The notes below the pieces were generated by a model. It did no database searches. It was given only the letters and a program-made list of their open reading frames with translations, and was not told where the DNA came from. Shown here one piece after another: positions 14,956-22,418 of a stretch of 32,270 nucleotides of DNA (the stretch's first letter is position 1; every line of letters begins with the position of its first letter). The stretch lies in NCBI GenBank assembly GCA_023247705.1, contig JAHFFY010000022.1, positions 1 through 32,270 of the forward strand. Direction: 5' to 3'. Source of the DNA: Candidatus Omnitrophota bacterium. Its GTDB lineage: Bacteria > Omnitrophota > Gorgyraeia > Zapsychrales > JAHFFX01. The position numbers and the translations under genes are program-made.

Positions 14956-15534
14956 CTAAATTACTTTATATACCTTATCTCCCACTTTCGCCGGTTTAGC
15001 CAATTTCAAACCAACCAGTTGATTTTTCCGCGCAACGGAGACATCACAACTCTCAATTTGTAACGATTCGGCCTTTTGGCTAAACTGATGATCCTTCCCC
15101 ATAATCAAGATTTGATCCCCCAATCTTAGTTGATCCCGATCCATCCGAACGACCCCCACCTGAATTTTTGAAAAGAAATGAGTGATTTCTCCTAGACAAA
15201 TCTGGGGCTTGTCCACGGGCAACGGCTTTTTTGGTTTAGGGCTAACCTGGGAACCATTTGGGAAAGATAATTGCGCAGATCGGAATCGCCGATTCTTGCC
15301 GGAACTTGCGGCACGGTTCTTTTTTCCGTTGGATGCCGATCGCTTGGCGATTTTTTTTCGTTTGGGAGATGTTTTTCTTTTTTTCGATGCAAATATTAAA
15401 GAAACTCTTTTTCTCTTATGCGTTTTCGTTTGCCGACGCGTCCTGTAAGAAATTTTCTTTTTACGAGAGGAAGGGCTCTTCTTCCCGAAGAATATTTTCT
15501 TCAAGACACGAATGACCTTTCTTAGAATTGCCAT
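14956..15534 (-). CDS. Lys/Arg-rich protein with C-terminal EF-Tu domain II-like beta-barrel
   Basis: In this 192-residue protein, residues 1 to about 105 are extremely basic (runs such as RKKKISYRTRRQTKTHKRKR) and probably disordered, like a histone tail. Residues about 110-192 form a domain reminiscent of translation-factor domain II as found in stand-alone 'EF-like' proteins and at the C-terminus of U32 peptidases. Its sequence includes LGEITHFFSKIQVGVVRM, LRLGDQILIMG, and ends LAKPAKVGDKVYKV. There is no GTPase domain. A role in binding RNA, ribosomes or DNA is suggested by charge only. It starts 8 bases after the DUF4870 gene stop, with no ribosome site of its own, so re-initiation is likely. 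No clear terminator follows. Confidence 0.75.
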   Translation of the reverse strand: MAILRKVIRVLKKIFFGKKSPSSRKKKISYRTRRQTKTHKRKRVSLIFASKKRKTSPKRKKIAKRSASNGKKNRAASSGKNRRFRSAQLSFPNGSQVSPKPKKPLPVDKPQICLGEITHFFSKIQVGVVRMDRDQLRLGDQILIMGKDHQFSQKAESLQIESCDVSVARKNQLVGLKLAKPAKVGDKVYKVI

Positions 15535-15542
15535 AAAAGATA

Positions 15543-15866
15543 TTAGAGGGTGATTTTATCTGCGATATCGGAGATGAGCGGGAGTTTTACATACTGGCCT
15601 CTTAAGGCCTCGATCATCCCCCACAAAGAAAGGATCCCCAGCACAAATATAAACGGCCGGAAAATAATTTCAATAATAACGCTGATGACAAACACAGCCA
15701 CTTCGGCAACAAAAAGAACAAGCCCTTGCTTGGCGTGGGATAAAACGAAATTATTTTCTTTTTTGAAGATCAACGGAATAATGCAAAAAATTGAAATATA
15801 GGATAGGACTGCAAAAATTTTTCCTTCTAAAACTTGAGTTTCGTTTTGTTTCTCACTTGTGGCCAT
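15543..15866 (-). CDS. DUF4870-type small membrane protein
   Basis: The 107-residue protein has a short polar N-terminus and three to four hydrophobic segments. The phrases VLSYISIFCIIPLIFKKENN and FVLSHAKQGLVLFVAEVAVF are typical of the DUF4870/Tic20-like family. It ends GMIEALRGQYVKLPLISDIA, also family-typical. The function of the family is not established. It overlaps the end of the ParA-CBM48 gene by 14 bases, with a GAGGT ribosome site inside that gene. It is followed after 8 bases by the basic EF-Tu-II-like gene. Tight spacing implies coordinated synthesis with the ParA fusion. A membrane partner for it is an inference from position. Confidence 0.85.
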   Translation of the reverse strand: MATSEKQNETQVLEGKIFAVLSYISIFCIIPLIFKKENNFVLSHAKQGLVLFVAEVAVFVISVIIEIIFRPFIFVLGILSLWGMIEALRGQYVKLPLISDIADKITL

Positions 15867-16953
15867 TCGATTTGACCTCGATCAAGGAATTGACGTCTCC
15901 GAAAGAATTTCTCTCCTGAGCCGGATTAAGCGGGTCTTCTCTCCATTTTCCGTCGACAATAAACTGATATTTGTAGATCCCGGGATTTAAAACGACCTGA
16001 ACTTCCCAGCGACCGTTTTGTTTATTCATCCGATATGCTTCCTCAAGGGCCCAATCATTAAAACTTCCGGTAACATAAACCGAACTGGCTTCCGGGGCCT
16101 CCAGACTAAAAGATGTTTGCAGAATGTTTTTGGTCTCTTCTTTCACCAATTGCTTCATCTTGGCAGAAAGACCGGTTCCGACGGTCGTCTTTTCTCCTGT
16201 TTCCGCAATGATGATTTCCCGTGATAACGAAAAATAATCTTTCGCTCCTCGACAGTATTTGTCATACGTCACAACCGTTTCACCCAAAACCGCTGATTCT
16301 TTTAGCTTCACATTGACATGTATGATTGTGTCAAAAAGAATATCTGCGAATTGTTCTTTAATCTTGGATAACATCGAAAAAGAATGGCGTAAACGAGAAT
16401 CAAACATCGTGATTAAGACACGGGAGGTCACCGGGTGGTTCAACCGGTCTTTGATCAAATTAACGATGTCCATGAGATGTTCAACCCCCTGCAGGGAAAA
16501 GCGACTGGTTTCGACTGGAATGATGACTTCCTGGCTTGCCCGGATCGCGTTGACCGTAAGAAATCCTAAACTGGGCGGACAATCAATCAGGATGTATTCG
16601 TATTTCCCTTTCTGGGTTGATATAATCTCGGTCAGTTTCAATTCCCGGCCGATTTCATCGGCCAATTCTTGTTCGAGCGTTCCAACCAGGATGTTGGAGG
16701 GAACAATATCAAACTTTCCTTCGACGGTAGTAATGATATCGTCTAATTTTAATTTTCTGGGGGTCAGTTTTGAAATAACGTTATAAATACTGTTCGGGGA
16801 ATTGATATTTAAACCCAGAGACGCGTGGGCCTGAGGATCGAGATCGATCAATAAAGTCTTTTTGCCATTAATGGCTAAGGCACAAGCTAAATTAATTGCC
16901 GTTGTTGTTTTACCACATCCACCCTTTTGGTTTGCTATTGAGATAACTCTCAT
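15853..16953 (-). CDS. ParA-family ATPase fused to CBM48/AMPK-beta-like glycogen-binding domain
   Basis: The protein has 366 residues. Residues 1 to about 255 are a ParA/MinD-type ATPase with the deviant Walker A KGGCGKTT (10-17, signature Lys10 and Lys15), DLDPQAHAS (38-45) and Walker B IDCPP (D124). Such ATPases dimerise on ATP and position cargo on the nucleoid or membrane. Residues about 280-360 match the AMPK-beta/CBM48 fold. They keep equivalents of the sugar-contacting residues: W301 in GSFNDW, K328 in YKYQF, W337 in DGKW and N355 in FGDVN. A glycogen- or glucan-directed positioning ATPase is the natural inference. The ATG has an AAGGAGG site. It overlaps the DUF4870 gene, and no ParB-like gene is seen nearby. 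Confidence 0.92.
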   Translation of the reverse strand: MRVISIANQKGGCGKTTTAINLACALAINGKKTLLIDLDPQAHASLGLNINSPNSIYNVISKLTPRKLKLDDIITTVEGKFDIVPSNILVGTLEQELADEIGRELKLTEIISTQKGKYEYILIDCPPSLGFLTVNAIRASQEVIIPVETSRFSLQGVEHLMDIVNLIKDRLNHPVTSRVLITMFDSRLRHSFSMLSKIKEQFADILFDTIIHVNVKLKESAVLGETVVTYDKYCRGAKDYFSLSREIIIAETGEKTTVGTGLSAKMKQLVKEETKNILQTSFSLEAPEASSVYVTGSFNDWALEEAYRMNKQNGRWEVQVVLNPGIYKYQFIVDGKWREDPLNPAQERNSFGDVNSLIEVKSNGHK

Positions 16954-17028
16954 CGTTTATTCCCCCTCCTTACTCTGGTCTTAGTTATCAATCCCTCAAC
17001 AGGACAACTCTCCTGTTTCCATCAGTGT

Positions 17029-17604
17029 TTATCGAGAGAAACAAATATTATCGACTAAAACAATTCCTCTTTTTTTCTCAACATTCCAGGCTTCTAGAAT
17101 AAAAGAAACATCCGTCAGATTTGTCCAATCCGATATCTGAGTAAATTCATTTAAAGGAATATTTAATTCCTGCCACTTTAATCTTACATCTTTGATGTAA
17201 TACGAGGCCGTTTCATTCTTGCTATTCTTCAATATCAGTTTAACCACACCCGGGAAACCTTCCTCTAGCCCGCGAATAGAAAATTTTAATTTATCGTATT
17301 TAACAGCATTTAATGTCGGGATGGCTAAGGAAAAAGTTTTGACCTGCGGATAAGGTTCGCGTAAATCATACGCGATACGGACAGGTCCGTTATTGAGGGC
17401 AAAAATGACACTCCGTTTGGAATACTCGCCCCGGTTTGTCAAAAAAGCGGTCAACCCATAAACAACACTCACCAGGATCACAGTCATGAGGATAATATTG
17501 ATCACTAACCATGCGTTGAACTTTTGTTTCTTTTTTTCCTCAACCTTGGCGCGTTTGCCTAAATAGACCTGGGCTAAATGATCGTAAATTTCATCTCGTG
17601 TCAT
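17029..17604 (-). CDS. single-pass membrane protein with extracytoplasmic beta-sandwich (CBM11/CIA30-like) domain
   Basis: The protein has 191 residues. Residues 1-30 are cytoplasmic and charged (MTRDEIYDHLAQVYLGKRAK). One membrane helix spans about 31-54. Residues about 62-191 look like a galactose-binding-type beta-sandwich: alternating strands, with the pattern KLKFSIRGLE, a WQELNIPL strand and a final VLVDNICF. That pattern recalls CBM11/CIA30-like carbohydrate-binding modules. It is the first gene of the ParA-CBM48 cluster, 75 bases upstream of it. That gap holds a 7-base hairpin (arms 16998-17004 and 17011-17017) with no U-tract. The short cytoplasmic segment could contact the ATPase, but nothing in the sequence proves this. 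The function is unknown. Confidence 0.7.
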   Translation of the reverse strand: MTRDEIYDHLAQVYLGKRAKVEEKKKQKFNAWLVINIILMTVILVSVVYGLTAFLTNRGEYSKRSVIFALNNGPVRIAYDLREPYPQVKTFSLAIPTLNAVKYDKLKFSIRGLEEGFPGVVKLILKNSKNETASYYIKDVRLKWQELNIPLNEFTQISDWTNLTDVSFILEAWNVEKKRGIVLVDNICFSR

Positions 17605-17880
17605 CGACGATATTTATCTCCATTAAACGACTAGATCTTAACTACCAAATATTTTTAAAATGATTTAAAAAACCGGGGATCGAATTTTCTCGTGAATGAT
17701 TATTATGATATCAAAGAAATATAAAAATTAAAGCACAATATTTATTTTTTTCAGAATCAATCGTATTAAATGTGTAATTTAAGAAGTTTACGACTTAGAT
17801 CAAAAAAAATTTTCCAAGAGATATGATTATATTTCGGTCATGATTTTAGGACGGTCGACTGGAGGGGATCGAAACTAAAA
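17605..17880. other. A/T-rich intergenic region upstream of the ParA-CBM48 cluster
   Basis: About 276 bases lie between the first gene of the cluster and the porin terminator. I find no open frame, RNA gene or convincing promoter pair, although the cluster promoter must lie here unless it is read through from the porin. A 10-base direct repeat, TTCGATCCCC on the minus strand, occurs near 17676-17685 and again near 17864-17873. Its meaning is unknown. Confidence 0.4.
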
Positions 17881-17914
17881 ACCCTTGCCGCTTTTGACAG
17901 CGGCAAGGGTTTTG
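17877..17914 (-). terminator. strong Rho-independent terminator of the porin-like gene (bidirectional form)
   Basis: A perfect 12-base inverted repeat has arms 17881-17892 (ACCCTTGCCGCT) and 17899-17910, with a 6-base loop. On the minus strand it is followed by TTTT at 17880-17877. On the plus strand it also ends in TTTT, so it could stop transcription both ways. It lies 27 bases beyond the stop of the porin-like gene and isolates it from the ParA-CBM48 cluster. Confidence 0.93.
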
Positions 17915-17936
17915 TATAAACCAATGTTACCTTTAA

Positions 17937-19334
17937 TTAGAAAGCAACATTAACATTAACAAGTGCTTGAGATGCAGTTGAGTCATTAGAAGCGGCAAAA
18001 GAATCGCCAGGAATAAACCAACCTAAATTAGCGCCGATTTGAACATCTTCGGTGTAATCATAGGTTAAACCTGCATCGATTTCTTGACCGATTTCAGATT
18101 CATCTGCGATCGCACTAAGTGAATTATTTGTGCTGCTATCATCAGATCTTCTCAAAGAATAGCTCGGAGAGCTTCCCTGAAATTCACGATCTAACCACAT
18201 CCCAGTCCAAGTCACCTTGGCGGTCACATCTTCCATCGGATTAACCTGCACACCGGTGGAATAGATGTGGGCGTTGGTTAAATCAAACATCGTGTTATAA
18301 ATTGTACCACTTGCTTGATTCTCAAACATCGGATCCCAAGCCGTCCACTTATTGGCGGAAGCTTGTTTTGAATAATTCACGTCACCGGCATTTTTATCAC
18401 CAGAGACATAGGTATAAACGCCAGTCACGACCGGATTCCATTGTTTTGTCGCTTCTAAAGGAACCTGGTAATTGGCGATGGCTTGAGCGCCCATAGCCTC
18501 TCTTCTGATGTTTTGGCCTGTTGAGGTGGTAGAAACAACCTTATTACCAGCCTGCCAAGCCACTTCTCCTTGGACATTCAATCCTTTGATCGGATTGGTG
18601 CTAGCTCTTAACCCAGGGGTGTAAATGGTATCGGCTTTATTTTGCTTGTTGGCTGCGGCACTACCGGTACCTTTATCAATCTTGGCAAAGAAATAAGCTT
18701 CCACTTCGGTCTGCTTATCATCACCTAATTTATAATTAAAGTTGGTTCCATACAGATCGACATCATCGTCATCATCTGCGGCAGCATTTACACTTCTGGA
18801 ATCCACTTTGGCAAAAAACGTATCAATCGTTAATGGATTATAGTCCAAAACCGCGCGAACCGCGTCCAAAGCGCTTCTCTGGGTTAAATCCTGAGCGATT
18901 GAGGATAAAGCACCAGTTGCCTGGTTATTGGGACCGGTAGTATCAAAAACAAAACTGTTACCATGTGCCCAAGACTGACGACCAACCATAACAGTTAAAG
19001 GAGAATAAAGCATTTCCTTTAACGTGACATAAGCCAGGTTGATGTCAATATCGGCGTTGGTATCTGATGCATCTTCAACTCCCCATGCTCTTTCGTTGAT
19101 GAGCTTAACCACTGCGCTGACATTATCGGTTAACTCAGCATCAACTTTTAAGCTGACCTGGGAAATCATGACGTCTTGGATTTCATCGCCGATCACATTC
19201 TTACCTAAATCAAAGTTCTCGCGATGAATGTAGGTGTTATCCACAGAACCACCTACTTTAATATTCTGTACACTAGCAAAAGCTGGCATGGCAACTAGGG
19301 CGACCATGGCCAATGCGACTAGTATCTTTTTCAT
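17937..19334 (-). CDS. porin-like outer-membrane beta-barrel protein
   Basis: The 465-residue protein has a clear signal peptide, MKKILVALAMVALVAMPAFA, cleaved before SVQN. The mature part is a chain of amphipathic strands with Asp/Asn-rich turns (for example ADDDDDVD) and aromatic strand ends. It finishes VNVNVAF with the C-terminal Phe typical of outer-membrane barrels. Phrases such as TVMVGRQSWAHGN and KWTAWDPMF resemble alginate-export or carbohydrate-porin-like barrels, but I cannot assign a substrate. A strong GGAAGGAG site, two promoter candidates in a 480-base upstream region and a dedicated strong terminator suggest high expression as a monocistronic message. A major general porin is likely. 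Confidence 0.82.
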   Translation of the reverse strand: MKKILVALAMVALVAMPAFASVQNIKVGGSVDNTYIHRENFDLGKNVIGDEIQDVMISQVSLKVDAELTDNVSAVVKLINERAWGVEDASDTNADIDINLAYVTLKEMLYSPLTVMVGRQSWAHGNSFVFDTTGPNNQATGALSSIAQDLTQRSALDAVRAVLDYNPLTIDTFFAKVDSRSVNAAADDDDDVDLYGTNFNYKLGDDKQTEVEAYFFAKIDKGTGSAAANKQNKADTIYTPGLRASTNPIKGLNVQGEVAWQAGNKVVSTTSTGQNIRREAMGAQAIANYQVPLEATKQWNPVVTGVYTYVSGDKNAGDVNYSKQASANKWTAWDPMFENQASGTIYNTMFDLTNAHIYSTGVQVNPMEDVTAKVTWTGMWLDREFQGSSPSYSLRRSDDSSTNNSLSAIADESEIGQEIDAGLTYDYTEDVQIGANLGWFIPGDSFAASNDSTASQALVNVNVAF

Positions 19335-19414
19335 TTCTTTTCTCCTTCCTTTTTTAAAAGGAAATTGACTACTTCTATGGTTATCTAGGTTTTATACCTA
19401 CGGAATCTATCGTA

Positions 19415-19423
19415 ATTATACCA
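19415..19423 (-). promoter_or_regulatory. extended -10 promoter candidate, proximal to the porin-like gene
   Basis: TGGTATAAT on the minus strand is a perfect extended -10 element (TGN-TATAAT) about 80 bases upstream of the ATG. No good -35 box is visible at the usual distance, as is common for this class. An A/T stem (TTCCTTTT/AAAAGGAA) lies just before the ribosome site, between about 19342 and 19365, and partly covers it. Confidence 0.45.
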
Positions 19424-19512
19424 GCTCATTGACGATTCCCGACCTTCAACTAGAGTGCATCCCTCCTTTCTCAGTCAGATTAAAATCATCTCTGGGTTCA
19501 AAGAATGGTGGC

Positions 19513-19541
19513 ATTGTTACATAGCAAGTAAAGGCTGTCAA
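19513..19541 (-). promoter_or_regulatory. distal sigma70-type promoter of the porin-like gene
   Basis: A perfect TTGACA (19536-19541) is followed after 17 bases by AACAAT (19513-19518, four of six matches). Transcription from here would give a leader of about 170 bases to the porin start. Confidence 0.55.
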
Positions 19542-19820
19542 GTTTTTTTCAATATTTTTTTAGGGAAGCTTTTTTTGCTAAATACTTCGCGATGGAGAGG
19601 ATAGACGAGCTAATTTTAGACTACTCTTCGTCAAATATTCATCGTAATTGGCTTCGCCGGGGGCAAATTTCCTCTTTTAGGGCTAACAAGAAGCCAAAGC
19701 CAGTTGAATTTTAATCACAATAATCTTCTTTCGAAGCCTAAGATGCCTGGAGGAAGAATTCCCCCGTCTTCCTTAATAATAAGTATTCTTTTGATAAAAA
19801 GCGGGAGAACGGTCTAGATA
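19542..19820. other. intergenic region between tRNA-Arg and the porin promoter
   Basis: About 280 bases hold no gene I can support. A 33-codon open stretch on the minus strand (19578-19676) reads like protein but has no start codon and is bounded by stops. A GGAAGA/TCTTCC inverted repeat sits near 19752-19775 and could end the tRNA transcript, but it lacks a U-run. Confidence 0.4.
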
Positions 19821-19896
19821 TGCGCCTGGACCGATTCGAACGGTCGACGCCGGCCTTAGGAGAGCCGCGCTCTATCCAAGTCTGAGCTACAGGCGC
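19821..19896 (-). tRNA. tRNA-Arg, anticodon CCT
   Basis: A 76-base cloverleaf reads on the minus strand. The acceptor is GCGCCTG/CAGGCGC and the D stem is GCTC/GAGC. The anticodon loop is CTCCTAA, giving anticodon CCT for AGG codons, and the T arm is GACCG-TTCGAAT-CGGTC. The discriminator base is A. The CCA end is not encoded, so a CCA-adding enzyme is required. Confidence 0.95.
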
Positions 19897-19956
19897 ATGA
19901 TTAAACATCATCAATTAAACCCAAGAAAAATGGACTCAATGGGCCAACGGGCGTTT

Positions 19957-22413
19957 TCAGCCCGCCTTGCGGTAACGTTCCAGCTCTTTTAAGTATTCCG
20001 CAGGGGCATCATACCCCAAACTCCTGGCCAAATCACAATGAAAGACCGCTTTATCAAAATCACCCGTACGGAAATACAAGATAGACAAATTGACATGAGC
20101 ATTCATATGGTCCGGTTTAGCTTCAACCGTGCTTTTATAAGCCTGAATCGCTTTCTGATTTAACCCTAGACTCGCATAAACATTACCTAGATTATAGTAC
20201 GCTTCAGCGTGCTTAGGCTCGATTTGGGTCGCTTTTTCATAGTTTTCAATCGCTTTAGGAAGATCAGCGCTGATCTCATAGATAAATCCCAGGTTGAAAT
20301 ACGCATTGGCAAAATCCGGATTCACTTTGATCGCTTTTTGGTAAAGCTCAATCGCTTTAGGGTAATTGTTTAACAGCCCATAAACTATTCCCAAGTTTAA
20401 ATAAGCATCCGCATATTTGGGATCCGCGGCAATGACTTGCTCATAAAGGGCGATCGCTTGATGAACCTCTCCCAGCTGTTCATAGGTGTTGCCCAGATTA
20501 TATAAAACAGGCAGATAGCCCGAATTTATATCCAAAGCGACTTCATAAGCGGCTTTGGCGTTCTCATAATCCCCCATATCAGAGTAAAGATACCCGAGAT
20601 TAAAATAAAAAACCGCGCTTTCCTTATATTTATCCTGACCGCCTAACGTGCGGTAAGCCTCCAGGGTTTTCGCTCTTTCCGCTTTATAATGGATGTCATC
20701 CTGCACTTTAAGCGCTTTAGTATAAGCTTTAATAATATTGATATAGACATCGGGATTATTCTGATTTCTTTTGAGAAGATCCTGAAAGACCATAATCGCT
20801 TTCTCTCGCTCTCCTATCTCCTGGTAAAGACAGCCGAGACTAAAAGAGGCGTCTTTATAAAGCGGATCGATCGCGAGTGTTTTTTGATAAAGATTAATGG
20901 CTTCGGGCCATCGTCCTATATCTTGATTCAATTTCGCCCAGTTATAGTACGCATCGACGTATTCCGGATTTAAAAAAGCGGCCTTTTGATAAAGCTGAAT
21001 CAAAAACTCCACTTTTCGATCGATCTCTTTTTTATTCTGAAGGATCATCCCATTGTGGCTGGCATTGGAAAGGATCTTGTATTGCTTTTTGACCTTCTCA
21101 AAATAAGGTAATTCTTGATACGCATTGGCGAGATTATTGATCGCAATCGTTTCTTCAGGATAAAATAAAATCTGATATCGCCACAGCGTGAAACTGTTTT
21201 TCCAGATCTGTTCTTGGACTATGGTGCGAAAAGCGAAAATAACCAGAATCAAGATCAAGCTGAAATTCAATAACCTTCCCATGATGAGCGATCGATCATT
21301 TTTCAGCCACTGTCCCATCTGTTGCCATCCCCAACCCAGGGCCAGACAAAATCCAAGGCTCGGTAAATACATAAACCGGTCGGCGACGATATTGACGTCT
21401 GCCTGATCATCAAACCGCAAAAGGAAAAATATCGATAAAAGATAAAACAGAAAAGCAAAAATGATCAGCCGTTGCTGCCGGAAACGCCACAGCGTCATTA
21501 ACAACAATACAAAAACCACCAGCGCAACGATATATTCCAGGGAAAAAATAGTAATCGGACGAGGCAGATGATAAACCGGCAACAAAATCCCCGGGAAGAC
21601 AAACTGTCGGATATAAAAAACAAACGTCCACATCCAAATCAGCCCGGCCTCAAAAATTTTGTGGCCTGGAATTCGGACATGTTCCGAATACGTGAGCCAA
21701 CCAATGGCACAGATCACGACCAAGAATGGAATTTTCTCAATTAAAACGTTTTTCTTCAATGGACGCCCCAAGAACCAATCACTCAAAAGAAAAATTAATG
21801 GCAGACTAATCGCCATCGGCTTGGCCAGGACGCTAAGGGTTCCTAAAATAACAACGGCCCCCAAAAAAATTATCTTCTGGTTGATGATATATCTCCAATA
21901 TAAAAACAAAGCCGCGACGTAAAAAAACGAATAAAGAACATCTTTGCGCTCCGTTACCCATACGACGGACTCGACATGCAACGGGTGCAAACCAAAAAGC
22001 AAAGCGGCAATACCCGCTCCCTCGATTGATACACCGATCATCCTGGCCAAAATAAACGCAAAAGCCGTAATGAACAGATGCAATAATAAATTGTCTAAAT
22101 GATAAAAAAATGGGTTTTGACCAAAAAATTTATTTTCCAAGGCAAAGGAAAGTGTAGTTAACGGAATATAAGTTTTATTGACCTTCTGTTGAAACATATT
22201 TTGAACATGCTCAGGATCCAGTTGAAGGATCGTCTGATTTTCCAATAAATGGGAGTTATCATCCCAATTGACAAATTGATTGTTTAAAGAGGGCAAATAA
22301 CAGATCAATACCGCTAATAAAACTCCGCCTAAAACAATCCACCCCCGGGACTTTTTCGTTGCGCCCAAAGGCAATTTAGCAGAAACATAATTTTGTTTAT
22401 TCTGAGCAATCAT
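19957..22413 (-). CDS. TMTC-like GT-C membrane protein with C-terminal TPR array
   Basis: The 818-residue protein has about ten N-terminal membrane helices, then about nine tetratricopeptide repeats (about 490-800; for example AYFNLGFIYEISADLPKAIE). Loop motifs match the TMTC/O-mannosyltransferase-like family: FVNWDD (W50, D51, D52), HLDNLLLHL, GLHPLHVESVVWVTERKDVL (141-160) and DADVN-type VVADRFMYLPS further on. Such GT-C enzymes transfer sugars from a lipid-linked donor to proteins in the periplasm, and the TPRs may hold acceptors. It starts 5 bases after a shorter paralogue, so the pair is cotranscribed. The stop codon lies inside a small hairpin (19948-19964). Enzyme activity is inferred; its substrates are unknown. 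Confidence 0.85.
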   Translation of the reverse strand: MIAQNKQNYVSAKLPLGATKKSRGWIVLGGVLLAVLICYLPSLNNQFVNWDDNSHLLENQTILQLDPEHVQNMFQQKVNKTYIPLTTLSFALENKFFGQNPFFYHLDNLLLHLFITAFAFILARMIGVSIEGAGIAALLFGLHPLHVESVVWVTERKDVLYSFFYVAALFLYWRYIINQKIIFLGAVVILGTLSVLAKPMAISLPLIFLLSDWFLGRPLKKNVLIEKIPFLVVICAIGWLTYSEHVRIPGHKIFEAGLIWMWTFVFYIRQFVFPGILLPVYHLPRPITIFSLEYIVALVVFVLLLMTLWRFRQQRLIIFAFLFYLLSIFFLLRFDDQADVNIVADRFMYLPSLGFCLALGWGWQQMGQWLKNDRSLIMGRLLNFSLILILVIFAFRTIVQEQIWKNSFTLWRYQILFYPEETIAINNLANAYQELPYFEKVKKQYKILSNASHNGMILQNKKEIDRKVEFLIQLYQKAAFLNPEYVDAYYNWAKLNQDIGRWPEAINLYQKTLAIDPLYKDASFSLGCLYQEIGEREKAIMVFQDLLKRNQNNPDVYINIIKAYTKALKVQDDIHYKAERAKTLEAYRTLGGQDKYKESAVFYFNLGYLYSDMGDYENAKAAYEVALDINSGYLPVLYNLGNTYEQLGEVHQAIALYEQVIAADPKYADAYLNLGIVYGLLNNYPKAIELYQKAIKVNPDFANAYFNLGFIYEISADLPKAIENYEKATQIEPKHAEAYYNLGNVYASLGLNQKAIQAYKSTVEAKPDHMNAHVNLSILYFRTGDFDKAVFHCDLARSLGYDAPAEYLKELERYRKAG

Positions 22414-22418
22414 AATTT

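Noticed and set aside
16998-17017. Seven-base hairpin AACAGGA/TCCTGTT between the first cluster gene and parA, considered as a terminator or operator.
   Set aside because: No U-tract on either strand and no known operator consensus. Recorded only as a local hairpin.
17840-17880. Stretch resembling tRNA or tmRNA pieces (GGTCGACTGG, GGATCGAAAC) before the terminator.
   Set aside because: No cloverleaf or acceptor pairing can be drawn, so the resemblance is superficial.
19578-19676. 33-codon open stretch on the minus strand between the tRNA and the porin that reads like protein (contains GEANYDEYL).
   Set aside because: It has no start codon, is bounded by stops and matches no family I know. 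It could be a gene remnant, but nothing confirms it.
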